Shown: positions 33,680 to 47,702 of the stretch, piece by piece | How positions within the stretch are numbered: the first letter of the stretch is position 1 | Layout of the letters: every line of letters begins with the position of its first letter | NCBI GenBank assembly: GCA_963693315.1 | Contig: OY856187.1 | Coordinates: 383,199,711-383,263,710 of the forward strand | DNA: 64,000 bases | Source: Diogma glabrata | Lineage: Eukaryota; Arthropoda; Insecta; Diptera; Cylindrotomidae | Direction: 5' to 3' | The notes under the pieces: model-generated | The model's database searches: none | The model's input: the letters and a program-made list of their open reading frames with translations, nothing else | Told to the model about the DNA's origin: nothing | Translations under genes and position numbers: made by a program

Positions 33680-34149
33680 TGTAACGACTCTTCGTTGGTT
33701 CTTTTAGATTATTGAGCAAATACGACAGTAAAAAGACAGATCTTTAGTTACCAAAATCCCAAACTTTAGTTATCAACCAGTTACAGCAACTTCCGATTTT
33801 AATTACAATAAATTCCAGGATCTCCAATTTATGCACGATGAACTTCACTGCTTTTCCACAATTTTAATCAATAATACTCGGAATCGTAAAATCTGTATTT
33901 ACTATTCCACTAAGTTCAAATTCTTTTACTATTAGTACCCAGGCTCAAGTACCACCGATTATTCCTTATGCTTTCGAATATTTGTAAAACACTTTTAATT
34001 GCAAAATTAAAACTGACTTTCTGATATTTTTGTTCGCTTATTTATATCGAAACTTTTGATTGCTATAGAATGTAGAAAACATTTAGGCGGAACGTATTGG
34101 TTATTTATGATTAAATTAAATTAACCCATTCTGGACGAAGTTTATTACA
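33680..34149 (-). repeat. 5' LTR of the chimeric gypsy element (470 bp, internally deleted)
   Basis: Same ends as the 3' LTR and near-identical sequence, but missing about 150 bp after TATTTATATCGAAA. Its outer side is followed by ATAT at 34150-34153, matching the other flank. Confidence 0.9.
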
Positions 34150-34154
34150 ATATA

Positions 34155-35493
34155 GTTATTAATAGTTATTAAAAAAAAAAAATTTCTAATATTTTATGGT
34201 TTTTATGTTTTATTAATTCTTTTTTTTTTTGTTTCTTTGTTCAATCTAATACAAATGATTTTTTAAACCTATTTTAAATATTGATATACGAGTCACCTCC
34301 TTTAATTCATCAGGAAGATTATTCTAAATTAACAGGCCTCTGTATAGAGGAGAACTTTGGCCGCTGACTCTACGGAGAAAATCAATTCAAAAATCAGTGT
34401 TACGTCTTGTAGGGTAATCATGAAAATCACTGACTTGACGTAAGAAGAAATTGTTTTTTATATAATTATTTTTTATTCTAAAAACTAAAACAGCAAGCTC
34501 AAATTCGATAAGTTTTTGAAGAGGAAGAATCTGTGCACTGTAAAGAAGGCGAGATGTACAACAATATGGTAGAGATTTTATATTTCTCAGGCTTTTATTA
34601 ATAAGGATATGGATATCTTGAAGTCTGTATTGATCAGATAAGCCCCAGATTGGTAGAAGGTATCGCACATGACTTAGAATGTGGGCATGAAATATTAAAT
34701 ACTTAATTTTTTGTGGCAAAATTTTTCGCATTTTGAATAAAATAAAGTTAATTATTTTTGGTTTATTTTTAACTTTATCAATATGTTTAGACCAGCTGAG
34801 AGCAACATCAATTTTGAGACCAAGATAATCAATAACAAATACTCTATCTATAGGTTGACTATCTATCATTAATCCAAAGTCAACAATTGCATTAATTTTA
34901 TTTTTAGTTTCTAAAACAATAAATTTGGTTTTTTTATTATTTATCTTGAAATGATTATTCGAAGCCCACTCATTAATAACATTTATGTCTGATTGCATTT
35001 TTAGTCGAAGGTCACTTTCTGTTTTTTCTCTGAAAAGAGCCATATCGTCAGCAAACATAATGAGTTTGCCACATAGGACCAACAAAAAAGCATCATTCAA
35101 GTAAATATTAAAAAGAAGAGAGCCAAGGAAGGATCCAATTTTTACTGCATGTTTCCTATTCAATAAGTAGCTTGCGAACAGTTTGAGGTAATAACCTTTG
35201 ATTCCAATTTTATATAACTTATAATAATAATAGTTTATGACTTACTGAGTCGAACGCTTTTTGAAAATCAATAAATATACAAGCACTAAGCATTTTTTTG
35301 TCGAGTCTCGAACGTATATCAGATATAAGTTCAGATGTTGTCGACAGTGTACTTGAATGGTCACAGAATCCAAATTGTTTGCTACTGATAACGTTTTTAG
35401 ATTTACAATAAAAATCTAGTCTTCCAAATAGAATGCTTTCATAGCATTTCGTAAAAGTGCACAAAAGTGAGATTGGGCAGTAATTACTAGCAT
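34155..35493 (-). pseudogene. CR1/Jockey-type LINE, 5'-truncated RT with 3' tail
   Basis: Begins at ASNYCPISLL (about 35490), then SKQFGFCDHSSTLSTTSELI and FIDFQKAFDSVSHKLLLL, frame breaks near 35215 and 35160, then LIMFADDMALF with the FADD box at 35044-35055, FKINNKKTKFIVLE, DYLGLKIDVALSWSKHI and a C-terminal HAHILSHVRYLLPIWG region to a stop at 34387. The tail at 34155-34190 is A/T-rich with ATAGTTATTA-like repeats, as in CR1-group elements. It differs from the LINE captured inside the gypsy element. Confidence 0.8.
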
Positions 35494-35600
35494 TTTAATT
35501 TAAAAGCTCTAAACTGTAACAAGATATTTAAATAATAATAAAATAATAAACGTCTTATTCTTGTTAAATTGAGTTTATTTCACTAAATACGTATTTCGAA

Positions 35601-35670
35601 AGCTATGCTTCCATCGACAGTAGTATCTAAAAACTGAGTTTTTAGATACTACTGTCGATGAAAACATAGC
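35601..35670. repeat. Near-perfect 70-bp palindrome with 1-base centre
   Basis: Arms 35613-35635 and 35637-35659 are 23-base perfect inverted copies around one G, and outer 7-base arms AGCTATG (35601) and CATAGCT (35664) also pair. It lies just upstream of BEL gag sequence. Confidence 0.85.
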
Positions 35671-35779
35671 TTGCGACGATAAAAGAAAATCCATAATGAA
35701 TTTGTTTGTTGAATCATTTCTTAGTGGGCAGTCAATGAAAAAGTCAACCACCAGTTCTTTTCGACCCCTCACCGACGAA

Positions 35780-36804
35780 TACGACGAAGTATTCAAAGGT
35801 TAAAATCTCTTGGACCACAATATGAAACTCGCGATTCAGTAATGATCTATTTGGTGCTAAATAACCTAGATAAAGATGATCAAGATCGTTGGGCGGATAA
35901 GATAGCCAAAATAGATTGCCCAACGGTTGAATTAATGATGGAATGTCTCAATGACCGTGCGGATGCTACTCAGGGTTATAGAGAAAATATTACAAAATCG
36001 CAATATCGTTCGCATACACAGTCTACAAAGTTTGTGCATCTTGCTTCTGAGGATAGTTGTGCATGTTGCAAAGCCGGAGTTCATAATTTATATGAATGCA
36101 CAAAGTTCAAAGAGTTGAACATAACCGATCGAAGAAAATTTATGAAAGACAATCGTAAACGCTACAATTGTTTGAGTGGTTCACATGCAGCTTATCGTTG
36201 CCGCTCAAAACGGAAATGTGACATATGCAAAAAGAGGCATAACACTTTATTGCATTTGGAGGAAGCCTCCGATTCCGACCCCAAGGTCTCATTACTTACA
36301 AATTCATCCAAAAATGATAGAAATGAAGAAAGTTTTAATGTTCATCAAATTAATAAAGAACTCTCGACGTTTCTATTGCCGACAGCCTTAATATTTGTGA
36401 TGAGCTCGGCTGGAGAATACAGGCAGTGTAGGGCGCTTTTGGAATCTGGTTCTCAGATGTCTTTCGTCACAGAAGAATGTGTACAGCGGCTACAGCTGCA
36501 CCGCAGCAACACTTGCGTGTCTGTCACTGGACTAGGTATTAGTCCAGCAACAATCTCTAGAGGACTGACAGAACTTATTGTTGCCTCCAGAATTAACAAT
36601 GCTCTAAATATTAAATTCAATATACTGATTCTATCTAGGATCACATCTCAACTTCCACCAATGAAGTTTGATATTTTCAGATGGGATCATCTAGAGGATC
36701 TTGAATTGGCTGAGGATCTTGGTGGCATGGTCCTGATTGGCTATCGAACGAGAGGTCAGCTTGGCCGTCAAGTGAGAATTTATCTTTGGATGATAGGGCT
36801 GTAG
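35780..36804 (+). pseudogene. BEL/Pao gag C-terminus and aspartic protease
   Basis: LGPQYETRDSVMIYLVLNNL is typical BEL gag; zinc knuckles CACCKAGVHNLYEC and CDICKKRHNTLLH follow. The protease has ALLESGSQMSFVTEECVQRL, in which Glu (codon 36442-36444) stands where the catalytic Asp of the D-S-G motif is expected. After FDIFRWDHLEDLELA it ends in a deletion junction and a stop at 36804. Confidence 0.75.
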
Positions 36805-36837
36805 ATGAAGAAAAACGCTCCATCATGATTCGAGTTT

Positions 36838-38330
36838 TTGCAACTGAAATACCATATACTGGATAATTTGATAGAAAGAATATCATCGCTCAATAAACTG
36901 GTCAATGTTCTAGCATGGGTGATACGATTTTGTAGAAACAATTTTTTGAATCCGAATGCGCGTACAATGGGAGCTGACAGACTACTCACACATTTGTTGG
37001 ATTTTTTACATAAAAATTTTAATGATATCTCAAACTTTCTTTTAAGGGACAAAATCAAATGGCACTTTATACCGCCAGCAGCTCCACACTATGGTGGACT
37101 TTGGAAAACTGCTGTAAAGTCAACAAAGTACCACCTCAAAAGAGTGGTTGGAAATTCAATTCTTACCTATGAGGAGATGGTAACACTTCTAGTGAAAATT
37201 GAATCGATATTAAATTCGCGTCCAATTTGCCCGATTCCATCAGACGAAGTGGATGCGCTAGCTCCAGCGCATTTTTTAACCTGCCATCCATATACATATC
37301 TTCCGGATCCTGATGTTCAGCATATTAAGTTATCCAAATTGTCCCGTTGGCAAATGGTGCTGCAGTTGTCACAACACTTTTGGAATCGTTGGCAACATGA
37401 ATATCTTGTGGTACCTTCCTCTTACAGGTACTCAAAAATGTTATAATTTATATCAACACAACACAATCTTTAAATGAAACACAAATTCCGTATAAACTTT
37501 CGTTTAAATTTATTTTAGTTTTATTAATTTGAAAAACCTTTTATTATTATTATTTTTATTATTTTTCTATTTTAATTTTGTTTTATTTCTGATCAATCTC
37601 TTCTTCAAAAAAACTATTCACTTGATTTTTTTTCTATTTTGTTTTACTGCCCAAATTACTCTAATCAATATTTATTTTTATTCTAATGAAAGTCATGATG
37701 CGTTATCATAATTTTACCGTTAAACCAATCGTAAATATTTTATTTTAATTTTATTTATCGTTAAACCAATTAAAAGTTTAATCGAATTCCCCTCCAAAAT
37801 AAATCAAAGTCAAAGAACCTCAGTTCATTTACTTAACAATTAAACGATCGTTTAATTGCTGAGTAATTACCAAATATTAATATTAATTTTAATATGTTTT
37901 GAAATAAAACATATTAAAAAAATATCAAACCGTTGCAATTTGACTTTCATTTAATTATTGGGAAATTCGAATTGAATTAATTGAATTTAAGTTTAATTTA
38001 ATAGATTATATAATTTGAAGCATTTGATCGAGACCATAATGACGGGTCATGACAATCTGACAGCCTTACAAAGAAGGCATAAATGGTACCTGAAAAGAAA
38101 CAATATTAAAATTGATGATGTTGTTGTATTAAAAACGAGAACTTACCACCAGCAAGGTGGCTACTTGGTAGAGTTACTGAAGTACATCCAGGGAAAGACG
38201 ATTTGGTGCGTGTCGTCACTTTAAAAACTAAAACTGAATTGTTAAGACGTCCTATCAGCAAGATCTGCATACTTTCTATTGTTGAAGATGGTGATACTTC
38301 AAGGCCGCCGGAATGTTCCAACTCAACCTA
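36838..38330 (+). pseudogene. BEL/Pao integrase remnant, split by an insertion
   Basis: SSLNKLVNVLAWVIRF precedes the missing zinc and core region. IKWHFIPPAAPHYGGLWKT keeps the last core block but with Lys in place of the catalytic Glu. SILNSRPICPIPSDEVDALA and RWQHEYL follow, then an AT-rich insert at about 37412-38050. The frame resumes at LTALQRRHKWYLKRNNIKID and runs through frame changes to about 38330 (RRPISKICILSI). Confidence 0.75.
37412..38050. other. AT-rich insertion within BEL integrase
   Basis: About 640 bp of T- and A-rich sequence separates two contiguous parts of the integrase C-terminus. It holds no gene. Ends and target-site duplication could not be defined by eye. Confidence 0.5.
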
Positions 38331-38431
38331 AAATAAATGAATATTTTAACGGCCTAACAAACTTTAAAATCATTTGATTGTATTTAACTTACTTTTTTTA
38401 TCTAACGAAACAAATTACACTCACACATGCC

Positions 38432-38673
38432 TGTTGTCAAATTAATTAAATTAAATTAAATTATTGTAACAATTCATTCTTCTTGTTTGAGCCGTCGTAG
38501 AATCAAGTTCTAAACTTAAAATTAAATTATTAATTGTTCAATAAAATCAAATCAAATATTGTGCTTTAAAATAAAGTTATTTTCAATTTTATTCAATAAA
38601 TAAATATTACATTTCATAAAGTAGATTCAGTGCTTTATTCATTTTTGTTCTTTGGAGATAAGTCAACGCAACA
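38432..38673 (+). repeat. Possible 3' LTR of BEL/Pao element 2
   Basis: Starts TGTTGTCAAATT and ends CAACGCAACA (TGTTG/CAACA ends), with several AATAAA signals between, at the right place downstream of integrase. There is no second LTR to compare, so this is tentative. Confidence 0.3.
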
Positions 38674-41048
<2,375 letters not shown>

Positions 41049-41070
41049 GATATGAGATATAACGAAAACG

Positions 41071-42040
41071 ACCGGCACTCTCACGGTCGCATTTGTTGAG
41101 GTAGATCAAAAAATTTCTGTACTTGTGTGTTCTAATAATATCTTGGACAAGTTCGTGAATCAGCAAAATCCGACAAGTGGTTAAGAAACTATAGGCTTTT
41201 TTCTGAAAAAAATTGATTTTTTAAAACCGTTATAACGGCCGTTTGGATACCAATATTTCAAAAAATTTAACAAATTTAGAATCTTTGAAATATTTTTTAT
41301 CAATTTGTTTTAAAAATAGACCTCTGCAGTTAGAGGTTCCTGAGTGAGCAGCTCCAACAAAAAAGTTTGCAAAAAAAAATTTTTTTTTGAAACAACCGGC
41401 CCTCTCACGGTCGCATTTATAAAGCCAGATCAAAAAATCTTTTTTAAAAATGTGCGTTGTTTTATCAATATCTTGGACAAGTTCATAAATCAGCTCCATT
41501 CAACACATGGTTAAGAAACTAGAAGCTTTATACAAGAAAAAAACTCTGTTTTTTAAATCCGTTATAACGGCCGTTTGGATTCTAATATTTTTAAAAACTT
41601 TATAAATTTAGAATTTTGAAAACCTTTTTAATCAGTTTTTTTAAAAAAAGACCTCTGCAGTTGGAGGTTTCTGAGTGAGCGGCTCCAACAAAAAAGCTTG
41701 TAAAACACAAAATGCGTTTGAATCAACCGACGCTCTCACGGGTGCATTTGTGGAGCCAGATCAAAAAACTTTTCTTAAAAATGTGTGTTTTATTAATATC
41801 TTGGACAAGTTCGTAAATCAGAAAAATCTGACACATGGTTAAGGAACTATAGGCTTTATACTACAAAAAAACGTGGTTTTTTATTCCGTTATAACGGCCG
41901 TTTGGATACTAATATTTTTAAAATCTTCATAAATTTAGAATCTGTGGAAGCATTTTAATCTGTTTCTTATAAATATAAACCTCTGAGGTTGGAGGTTTTT
42001 GACTTGTTGGCTTCAACAAAAAAGTTTGCAACAATCCCCA
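41071..42040. repeat. Tandem satellite, three units of about 325 bp
   Basis: Unit starts (ACCGGC or ACCGAC followed by CTCTCACGG) at 41071, 41395 and 41726. Each unit carries ATCTTGGACAAGTTC, CGTTATAACGGCCGTTTGGA (with an inner palindrome CCGTTATAACGG), CCTCTGCAGTT and CTCCAACAAAAAAG. The last unit is the most diverged. Confidence 0.85.
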
Positions 42041-42970
42041 ACTACAATTTCCAAAAACCTTATAACAGTCAATGTCAACCTTATAACAGTCAAAAAAATA
42101 AAAGATTTGAATAGAAGAAATTAACATTTTTTTCTTAGAAATAAACTATTTTGATATTTTGCAGCAATTGCACGACATATGATATAGATATATGATATAT
42201 GATATTGATATAGCACGACATATGTAGGTTTGTGTCATAAATTGTCACACACATGTTCTGTGGTAGATTTGATATTTGTTTGTTGCAAAATTGGATAGAT
42301 ATATTTTTGCTTGTAGGTAGCTAATATTCTTTTTAAAATTTGTTTGATATCTGTTTGAAATTAGTTTGTTTTGTTTAAACTAATCTGATACATCAGATTC
42401 TACTGGTACACAAAACTGTCTGATCTCGAAATCTACCTATTTCTAGTGGATATACGTGCCGCTTGGACTTTTTGTTCTGAAATCTATTAAAAATGGTAGT
42501 TTGATTTTTGATTCTCAAGTCAAGGAATTTACTTAAAAAAATTTCGAGTTGGATTTCGATTTTAAAAGCAAAAAAAAAATTTTTGTAATCAAAAAAAGGT
42601 AATCAATCAATCAATCTTAAGCTTAATTAGAACAAAATAATTTTAGTAAATCTGATGGTGTTGTAAAAATTATTCATAGTGAGATTTGATCAAGTTAGAT
42701 CGCATTAAAGTCAAATGTGAATTGAATTCAAATTAAAACAAAGAAAGATACAAAAAAAAAATGAGATTATGATTGTGATTGAAGGATGACAAAAAAATAA
42801 AAGAATTGTATTTGTTGTTTTTATTACTTCACCACAATTTTAAATTGTGTGAAGTAATGCAATCTATCGTGCAAAAAAAAAATCTTACATACCCCAAATT
42901 TTATTTTATCTTTTGTTTTGGACCATCCTCTATCCAAATAGCCAATAAAAATTTTGGTGTACGTCTGTGT
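42041..42970. other. AT-rich spacer, nothing recognised
   Basis: It contains short ATATGATATAGATATATG repeats near 42176-42212. No gene found. Confidence 0.4.
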
Positions 42971-42998
42971 GTGGGTGGGTGGGTGGGTGGGTGGGTGA
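42971..42998 (+). repeat. (GGGT)n tract, potential G-quadruplex
   Basis: Six consecutive GGGT units on the plus strand from 42973, preceded by GTGTGT. Four or more G3 runs with 1-base loops fit a G-quadruplex pattern. It opens the satellite array to its right. Confidence 0.85.
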
Positions 42999-42999
42999 G

Positions 43000-44950
43000 T
43001 TTTCTGCATAGGATCTTGATGAAACTTTGGCAAATGATACAGGTTCACTTGAAAATGGAAGATCTGGATTCATTTCAAATTTGGACAAAATGGCGGGGGG
43101 TCTCCCGAACACCTCTAAGTTTAAATCTTGAATAACTTCTGATCCCGGGTTATGATCTTATTGAAACTTAGTATATAAGGTTTTAGTACTGTTTCCAATA
43201 TTTCTGCATACCAACTTCTGGTTTGTCACTTCCGGTTAAAAAGTTTTTGTTTCAAGTGTTTATCCCTACTGTAGCCTACAATTATCGATCGATTTTCATG
43301 AAACGTTGCGAAAAGCTTTTAAATAATATGATAAAGATTTTATCAGCTTTTGGAGCACATTGGATAAAGGGTTGGGGGGTCCACCATACAACAGGTGGTT
43401 TTTTCCACAAAGTTTTTAAGTTTGTTGGGAGCATAAAACATTCATTCGTGAATGAATTTTGATGACACTTTGAAAAAAGACGCAAACATGTATGACAAAG
43501 AACTGATTAGTTTTTGAGCGATAGTGAACAAAGTGGGGGGGGGTCCCTGGAGCACCTGTTTTTTTGAAAGCTCTATTACTTCTGTACCTGATAAGCGAAT
43601 TGGATGAAACTTGGTACATGAGTATGTAGTACGGTTTAAAATAGTTTTGCATCCCAACTTCCAGTTTTTCACTTCCGGTAAAAAAAATTTTTTTGTACTT
43701 TTTTGAAGTTTTTTCAGTGTCTTTATGCGCACTACAGCCTACAATAATGAAGTGATTATGATGAAACTTATGGAATAGGGTTCCAATTGGTGTGAAAAGA
43801 TAATTATCATGTTTTGGGACACATTGATCAAAGTGGTGGGGCGTTTATCATACAAATGCTGACTTTTCACACTTTGTTTTTAAAGTTTGTTGGGAGCATA
43901 CAGACTTCATTCATTAATTTATTTTAATGAAACTTTAGAAAAAGATGGAGACTTAAGTAACAAAGAACTGATTAGTTTTTGGATAATATTGGAATAAGTG
44001 TTGGGTGTCCTCCCGAACACCTGTTTAATGTGTCACACTTATTTCAATGTTTGTTGGGAGCACACAGCATTTGTTTGTGAACGAATTTTGATGACACTTT
44101 GGAATAAGATGCAAACATGTATGGCAAAGAACTGATTAGTTTTTGAGCGATAGTGAACAAAGTGGTGGGGGGTCCCTGAAGCACCTGTTTTTTTGAAAGC
44201 TCTATAACATCTGTACCTGATAAGCGAATTGGATGAAACTTGGTACATGAGTATGTAGTACGGTTTACAATAGTTCTGCATCCCAACTTCCGGTTTTTCA
44301 CTTCCGGTAAAAAAAATTTTGTTGTATTTTTTTTAAGTTTTTTCAGTGTCTTTATGCCCACTACAGCCTACAATACTGAAGTGATTATGATAAAACTTAT
44401 GGAAAGGTTTCAATTAGTGTGAGAAGATAATTATCATCTTTTGGAACACATTGATCAAAGTGGCGAGGGATCTACCATACAACTGCTGACTTATCACACT
44501 TTGTTTTTAAAGTTTGTTGGGAGCATACAGATTTCGTTCATTGATCAATTTTAATGGCACTTTGAAAAAAGATAAAGACTTTATTGACAAAGAATTGACT
44601 AGTTTTTGGACAATATTGGGATAAGTGGTGGGGTCCTCCCGAACACCTGTTTATTGTTTCAATGTTTGTTAGAAGCATACAACATTCGTTCGTTAAGTAC
44701 TTTTGATTACACTTTGCAAAAAGAAGCAAATATGTATGGCAAGGAACGGATTAGTTTTTTAGCGATAGTGAACAAAGTGGTAGGGGGTCCTCCAAGCACC
44801 TGTTATTTTGGAAGTTTAATAACTTCTGTACCTGATAATCGAGTTGGATGAAATTTGGTACATACACATTTAGAAGTGTTCACAACAGTTCTGCATCCTT
44901 ACTTCTGCTTTTTCACTTCCGATAAAATTTTTTTACTTTTTCTCGTAAAA
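43000..44950. repeat. Complex satellite, units of about 440-630 bp
   Basis: The word CACTTCCGGT (or GAT variant) recurs at about 43229, 43670, 44300 and 44915. Each unit includes CTGTACCTGATAAGCGA, TTGGATGAAACTTGGTACAT, TACAGCCTACAAT, GAACAAAGTGG with a G-run, CCGAACACCTGTTT and TTTGTTGGGAGCATA. The two central units contain two related halves. ORFs of 60-105 codons are shadows. Confidence 0.85.
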
Positions 44951-45683
44951 CAGAATTTATGTTTGTTGGGATACTACTGCCTGCTTTAATATTTTTATTA
45001 TTAGAACTACGAAGTCCATAATATTGGTTAGCTTTTAATTAAAGTATTTTATGGATATTAGCTCATTCTATATCCAGAACACTATGTTTCCAGAGCTGTG
45101 GTGAAGTGAGCCCATGCATCAGCGTCGCAATATTTTTTTTTTTTTGTAATGAAGGTCGATGAATTGAGAAAAGTGGAAAAATTAGCCAAATCATTTTATG
45201 TAGAAAATTAAATTTGGAACAACTTTTGATGAGGATGATATTTACGATACAGTTGAACCTCTAATGCTGGCGTACGATTGTCTGAGGCTGTGAGACGAAT
45301 GAAGATAGAAGTAACTATATTGATTCATAAGTAATAAAGGAAATTTTGGGGAAACTATAAATTGAAAGTTAGAAGGAGAACAATCTGGCTGGCTGGCAAC
45401 ATTGGAGTCATCGATTACATAAATTTAAGGTTAGCTTTTATTAATACATTAAATTAATTGAATTATTGATTAAACCAAATGGTCTTATAAATTAGAGTCC
45501 TCTCAATAGAGATTTTTTCTTTGTGGTAAAAGACCATACCGGTATTTTTTTTTAACTATTAATCCCGGAACATAACGGCACCACTGTGCTCGTTAACACA
45601 TTGTTATTTGTAAGAAATAGCCGAAAATGAGAATTTTAAATAACGACAAGAGTTTCTTCTGCTCGTTTATAAATAATTTCATT
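44951..45683. other. Mostly unrecognised; possible decayed ORF start near 45150
   Basis: ATG at 45151 opens MKVDELRKVEKLAKSF, soon stopped, perhaps an old retroelement reading frame. Nothing else stands out. Confidence 0.3.
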
Positions 45684-46350
45684 TATTTTTTTTTCTTTGC
45701 AGCTAAGAAGGCCAGGAAAGCCACCTGTAAAGATAACCACCCATCAGTAGAACAATACCATCGCAATCCAAGCACCAGCTATGCTGGTGTTATTAAGGCG
45801 ACTAAGGTGGCTATTCTGGATTCGGATTAACCCCAGACGATGCTCAGTGTGGAGAAGCTGGGGTTTAACAAAGCAGGACTAGTGAATCAAATAACGATAG
45901 GATGTGATAATCACAGGATCGGGCTTTGGGGTATTCACTTCAAACCTGGTATGGAAGTGGTAGAGTGCGCTGACGAGCAGATGGATAATTGGCTGCGTTT
46001 GTCGCACCGGAAGTGGAAATCGGTAAGCATGTACTTGTAACGAAAATTGAAGATGACATTCCAATGACAAGATATCCGTTTTCTTGCTGGGCAGACTGGG
46101 GAAAAATCTCTCGCTCTGCTACAGTGGAAAAATGTCAGCCTATTTGTTAAAGTTTGGAAGCTATAAAGAAGTCGGGATAAGAGCACAGACCAATTCTTGA
46201 CTGTACTGATTGACGACAGGGCAAAGACTACCTTATCGGGGGTGGGGTATACTCTCAACGACTTGTTTGACAAAGACATTGTGCACGGGCCTAGAAAGGT
46301 GACGGTTGAAGGAACGGCAGAAAATAGGGCTGCTGCACCTTGAGGGAAAT
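45684..46350 (+). pseudogene. LINE ORF1-like fragment (DUF4780-like)
   Basis: Successive frames read TSYAGVIKATKVAIL, LVNQITIGCDNHRIGLWG, CADEQMDNWLRLSHRKWKS and SGVGYTLNDLFDKDI. The pattern resembles the domain seen in ORF1 of some insect LINEs. Position directly before LINE RT sequence supports this. Stops and frame changes show decay. Confidence 0.4.
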
Positions 46351-46357
46351 ACCTTAA

Positions 46358-47629
46358 ATGCCACCCAGGGAGTTAGCCGCAACTTTAACATTACACAAAG
46401 ATCAATTTGGGTTCCAAAAATGTATTAATACTACCTCCGCTGTTCTAAACTTAGTTGATAATATTCTAAAGTCATTTAACGATAAAAATGCCACAAGTTC
46501 TCTATTTATTGACGTGAAAAATGCATTTGATTGTGTTGATTATGATATTCTTATTAAAAAACTGAAAAAATAGGCATATTTTATATTAAAAAATAGGCGT
46601 ATCAATGCACTGGATCTGTTGCAAAAATGCCTTCGAAATCGCAAACAGTTTGTTGTTCATAATGGAGTAAAGAGCTCGCTGAAAGATAAAAGATGCGGTA
46701 TTCCATAAGGGTCAATCTTGGGACCAATTTTATTTCCTATTTATGTAAATGACTTCTTTAGCGTTAACTCATGGTAAGAAACAAATGTTTGCGGATGATA
46801 CAGCTGTAACATATAATGCATTAAATTATATACTGCTTAAAAACATAATGACTGATGATCTGTTAATGATTCATGATTGGTTCGTTATGAATAAACTCAC
46901 AATGAATACATCTAAAACTAATTTTATAACATTTGTGACCAAAAACTCTTCAACACAGAAAAAATTCGACCAACTGTCTCTGAATAGTAATGTGATTAAC
47001 CGGAAGCTTGAAACAGAGTATCTTGGACTAACGATCGATTCAGAACTAAGTTGGAGTTCTCACATTAATAAAGTAATCACCAAAATAAAACCTTATGATA
47101 TAAAACCTAAACGTAAATATCTTAAAACAATATATTTACTGCCATATCAACAGTCGTTTAACAAATTTATTGCCAGTGTAAAGTTCTACATCTCAAACTC
47201 GATTAAATACTCTTTTTATACTTCAAAAAAAAAGCTCTGAACCACATTTTTCGTTTTGATAGACTGGAGCCGACAGTAAACGTATTCGCTCGATCTAATG
47301 ATATCCTTCCACTGCTTTTGATGATAAATTACGAAATGCTTCTGACTGCCTTCAAGATATTAAATAAAATGATGAGATATAATACAGAGCTCATGATAGT
47401 TGGACAAATTACTGGAAGGAACACCAGGAACGGGAGAAATTTTGATGTAGCCTACACTAGACTGTCTTTAATCCAGAATACATTCTTTTATAAAGGATTA
47501 TCATTGTTTAATGAAATTTTGGTCAGTAATGCATCTATAGAAAACATGGCCTTACCAAACTTTAAAAAATTTTTAAAAACTGAGTTTTTTACAAAATTTG
47601 AGCTGGAGTCTATGAGAACAACATCATAG
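46358..47629 (+). pseudogene. Decayed LINE reverse transcriptase
   Basis: KDQFGFQKCINTTSAVLNLV and FIDVKNAFDCVDYDILIKKL, then a stop, RKQFVVHNGV and GSILGPILFPIYVNDF in another frame, KKQMFADDTAVTY with the FADD box at 46788-46799, KLTMNTSKTNFITF, EYLGLTIDSELSWSSHI and a C-terminal piece from 47318 with NTFFYKGLSLFNEI. At least four lesions. Related to, but different from, the LINEs at 25997-29030 and 34155-35493. Confidence 0.75.
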
Positions 47630-47702
47630 TATATTGATAAATTTGTTTGCTTTTCGTTATCAACATAAAAGTTGATTTGGCTTGCTCAATATTGTTATTG
47701 TA

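Larger units (their letters stand above)
22271..34149 (-). mobile_element. Chimeric LTR retrotransposon: gypsy with duplicated pol enclosing a LINE segment
   Basis: Read on the minus strand: 5' LTR (34149-33680), tRNA-Leu-type PBS (33678-33661), gag (33650-32225), protease-RT-RNase H-integrase (32224-29031), LINE segment (29030-25997), a second protease-to-integrase copy (25996-22907), PPT and 3' LTR (22893-22271). Both LTRs have TG..CA ends, and ATAT flanks both outer sides (22267-22270 and 34150-34153), consistent with one integration event. The pol copies share 22945-25996 and 29031-32082 with a constant offset of 6086 and no indels. The LINE segment lacks both of its ends, unlike a normal LINE insertion. 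Lesions in gag, protease and integrase show the element cannot act alone. Confidence 0.8.
35780..38330 (+). mobile_element. BEL/Pao element 2, internally deleted (RT and RNase H missing)
   Basis: Gag end and protease (35780-36804) are followed directly by the segment before integrase and the integrase end (36838-38330). It is distinct from the copy at 4755. No env-like ORF follows the integrase C-terminus. Confidence 0.75.
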
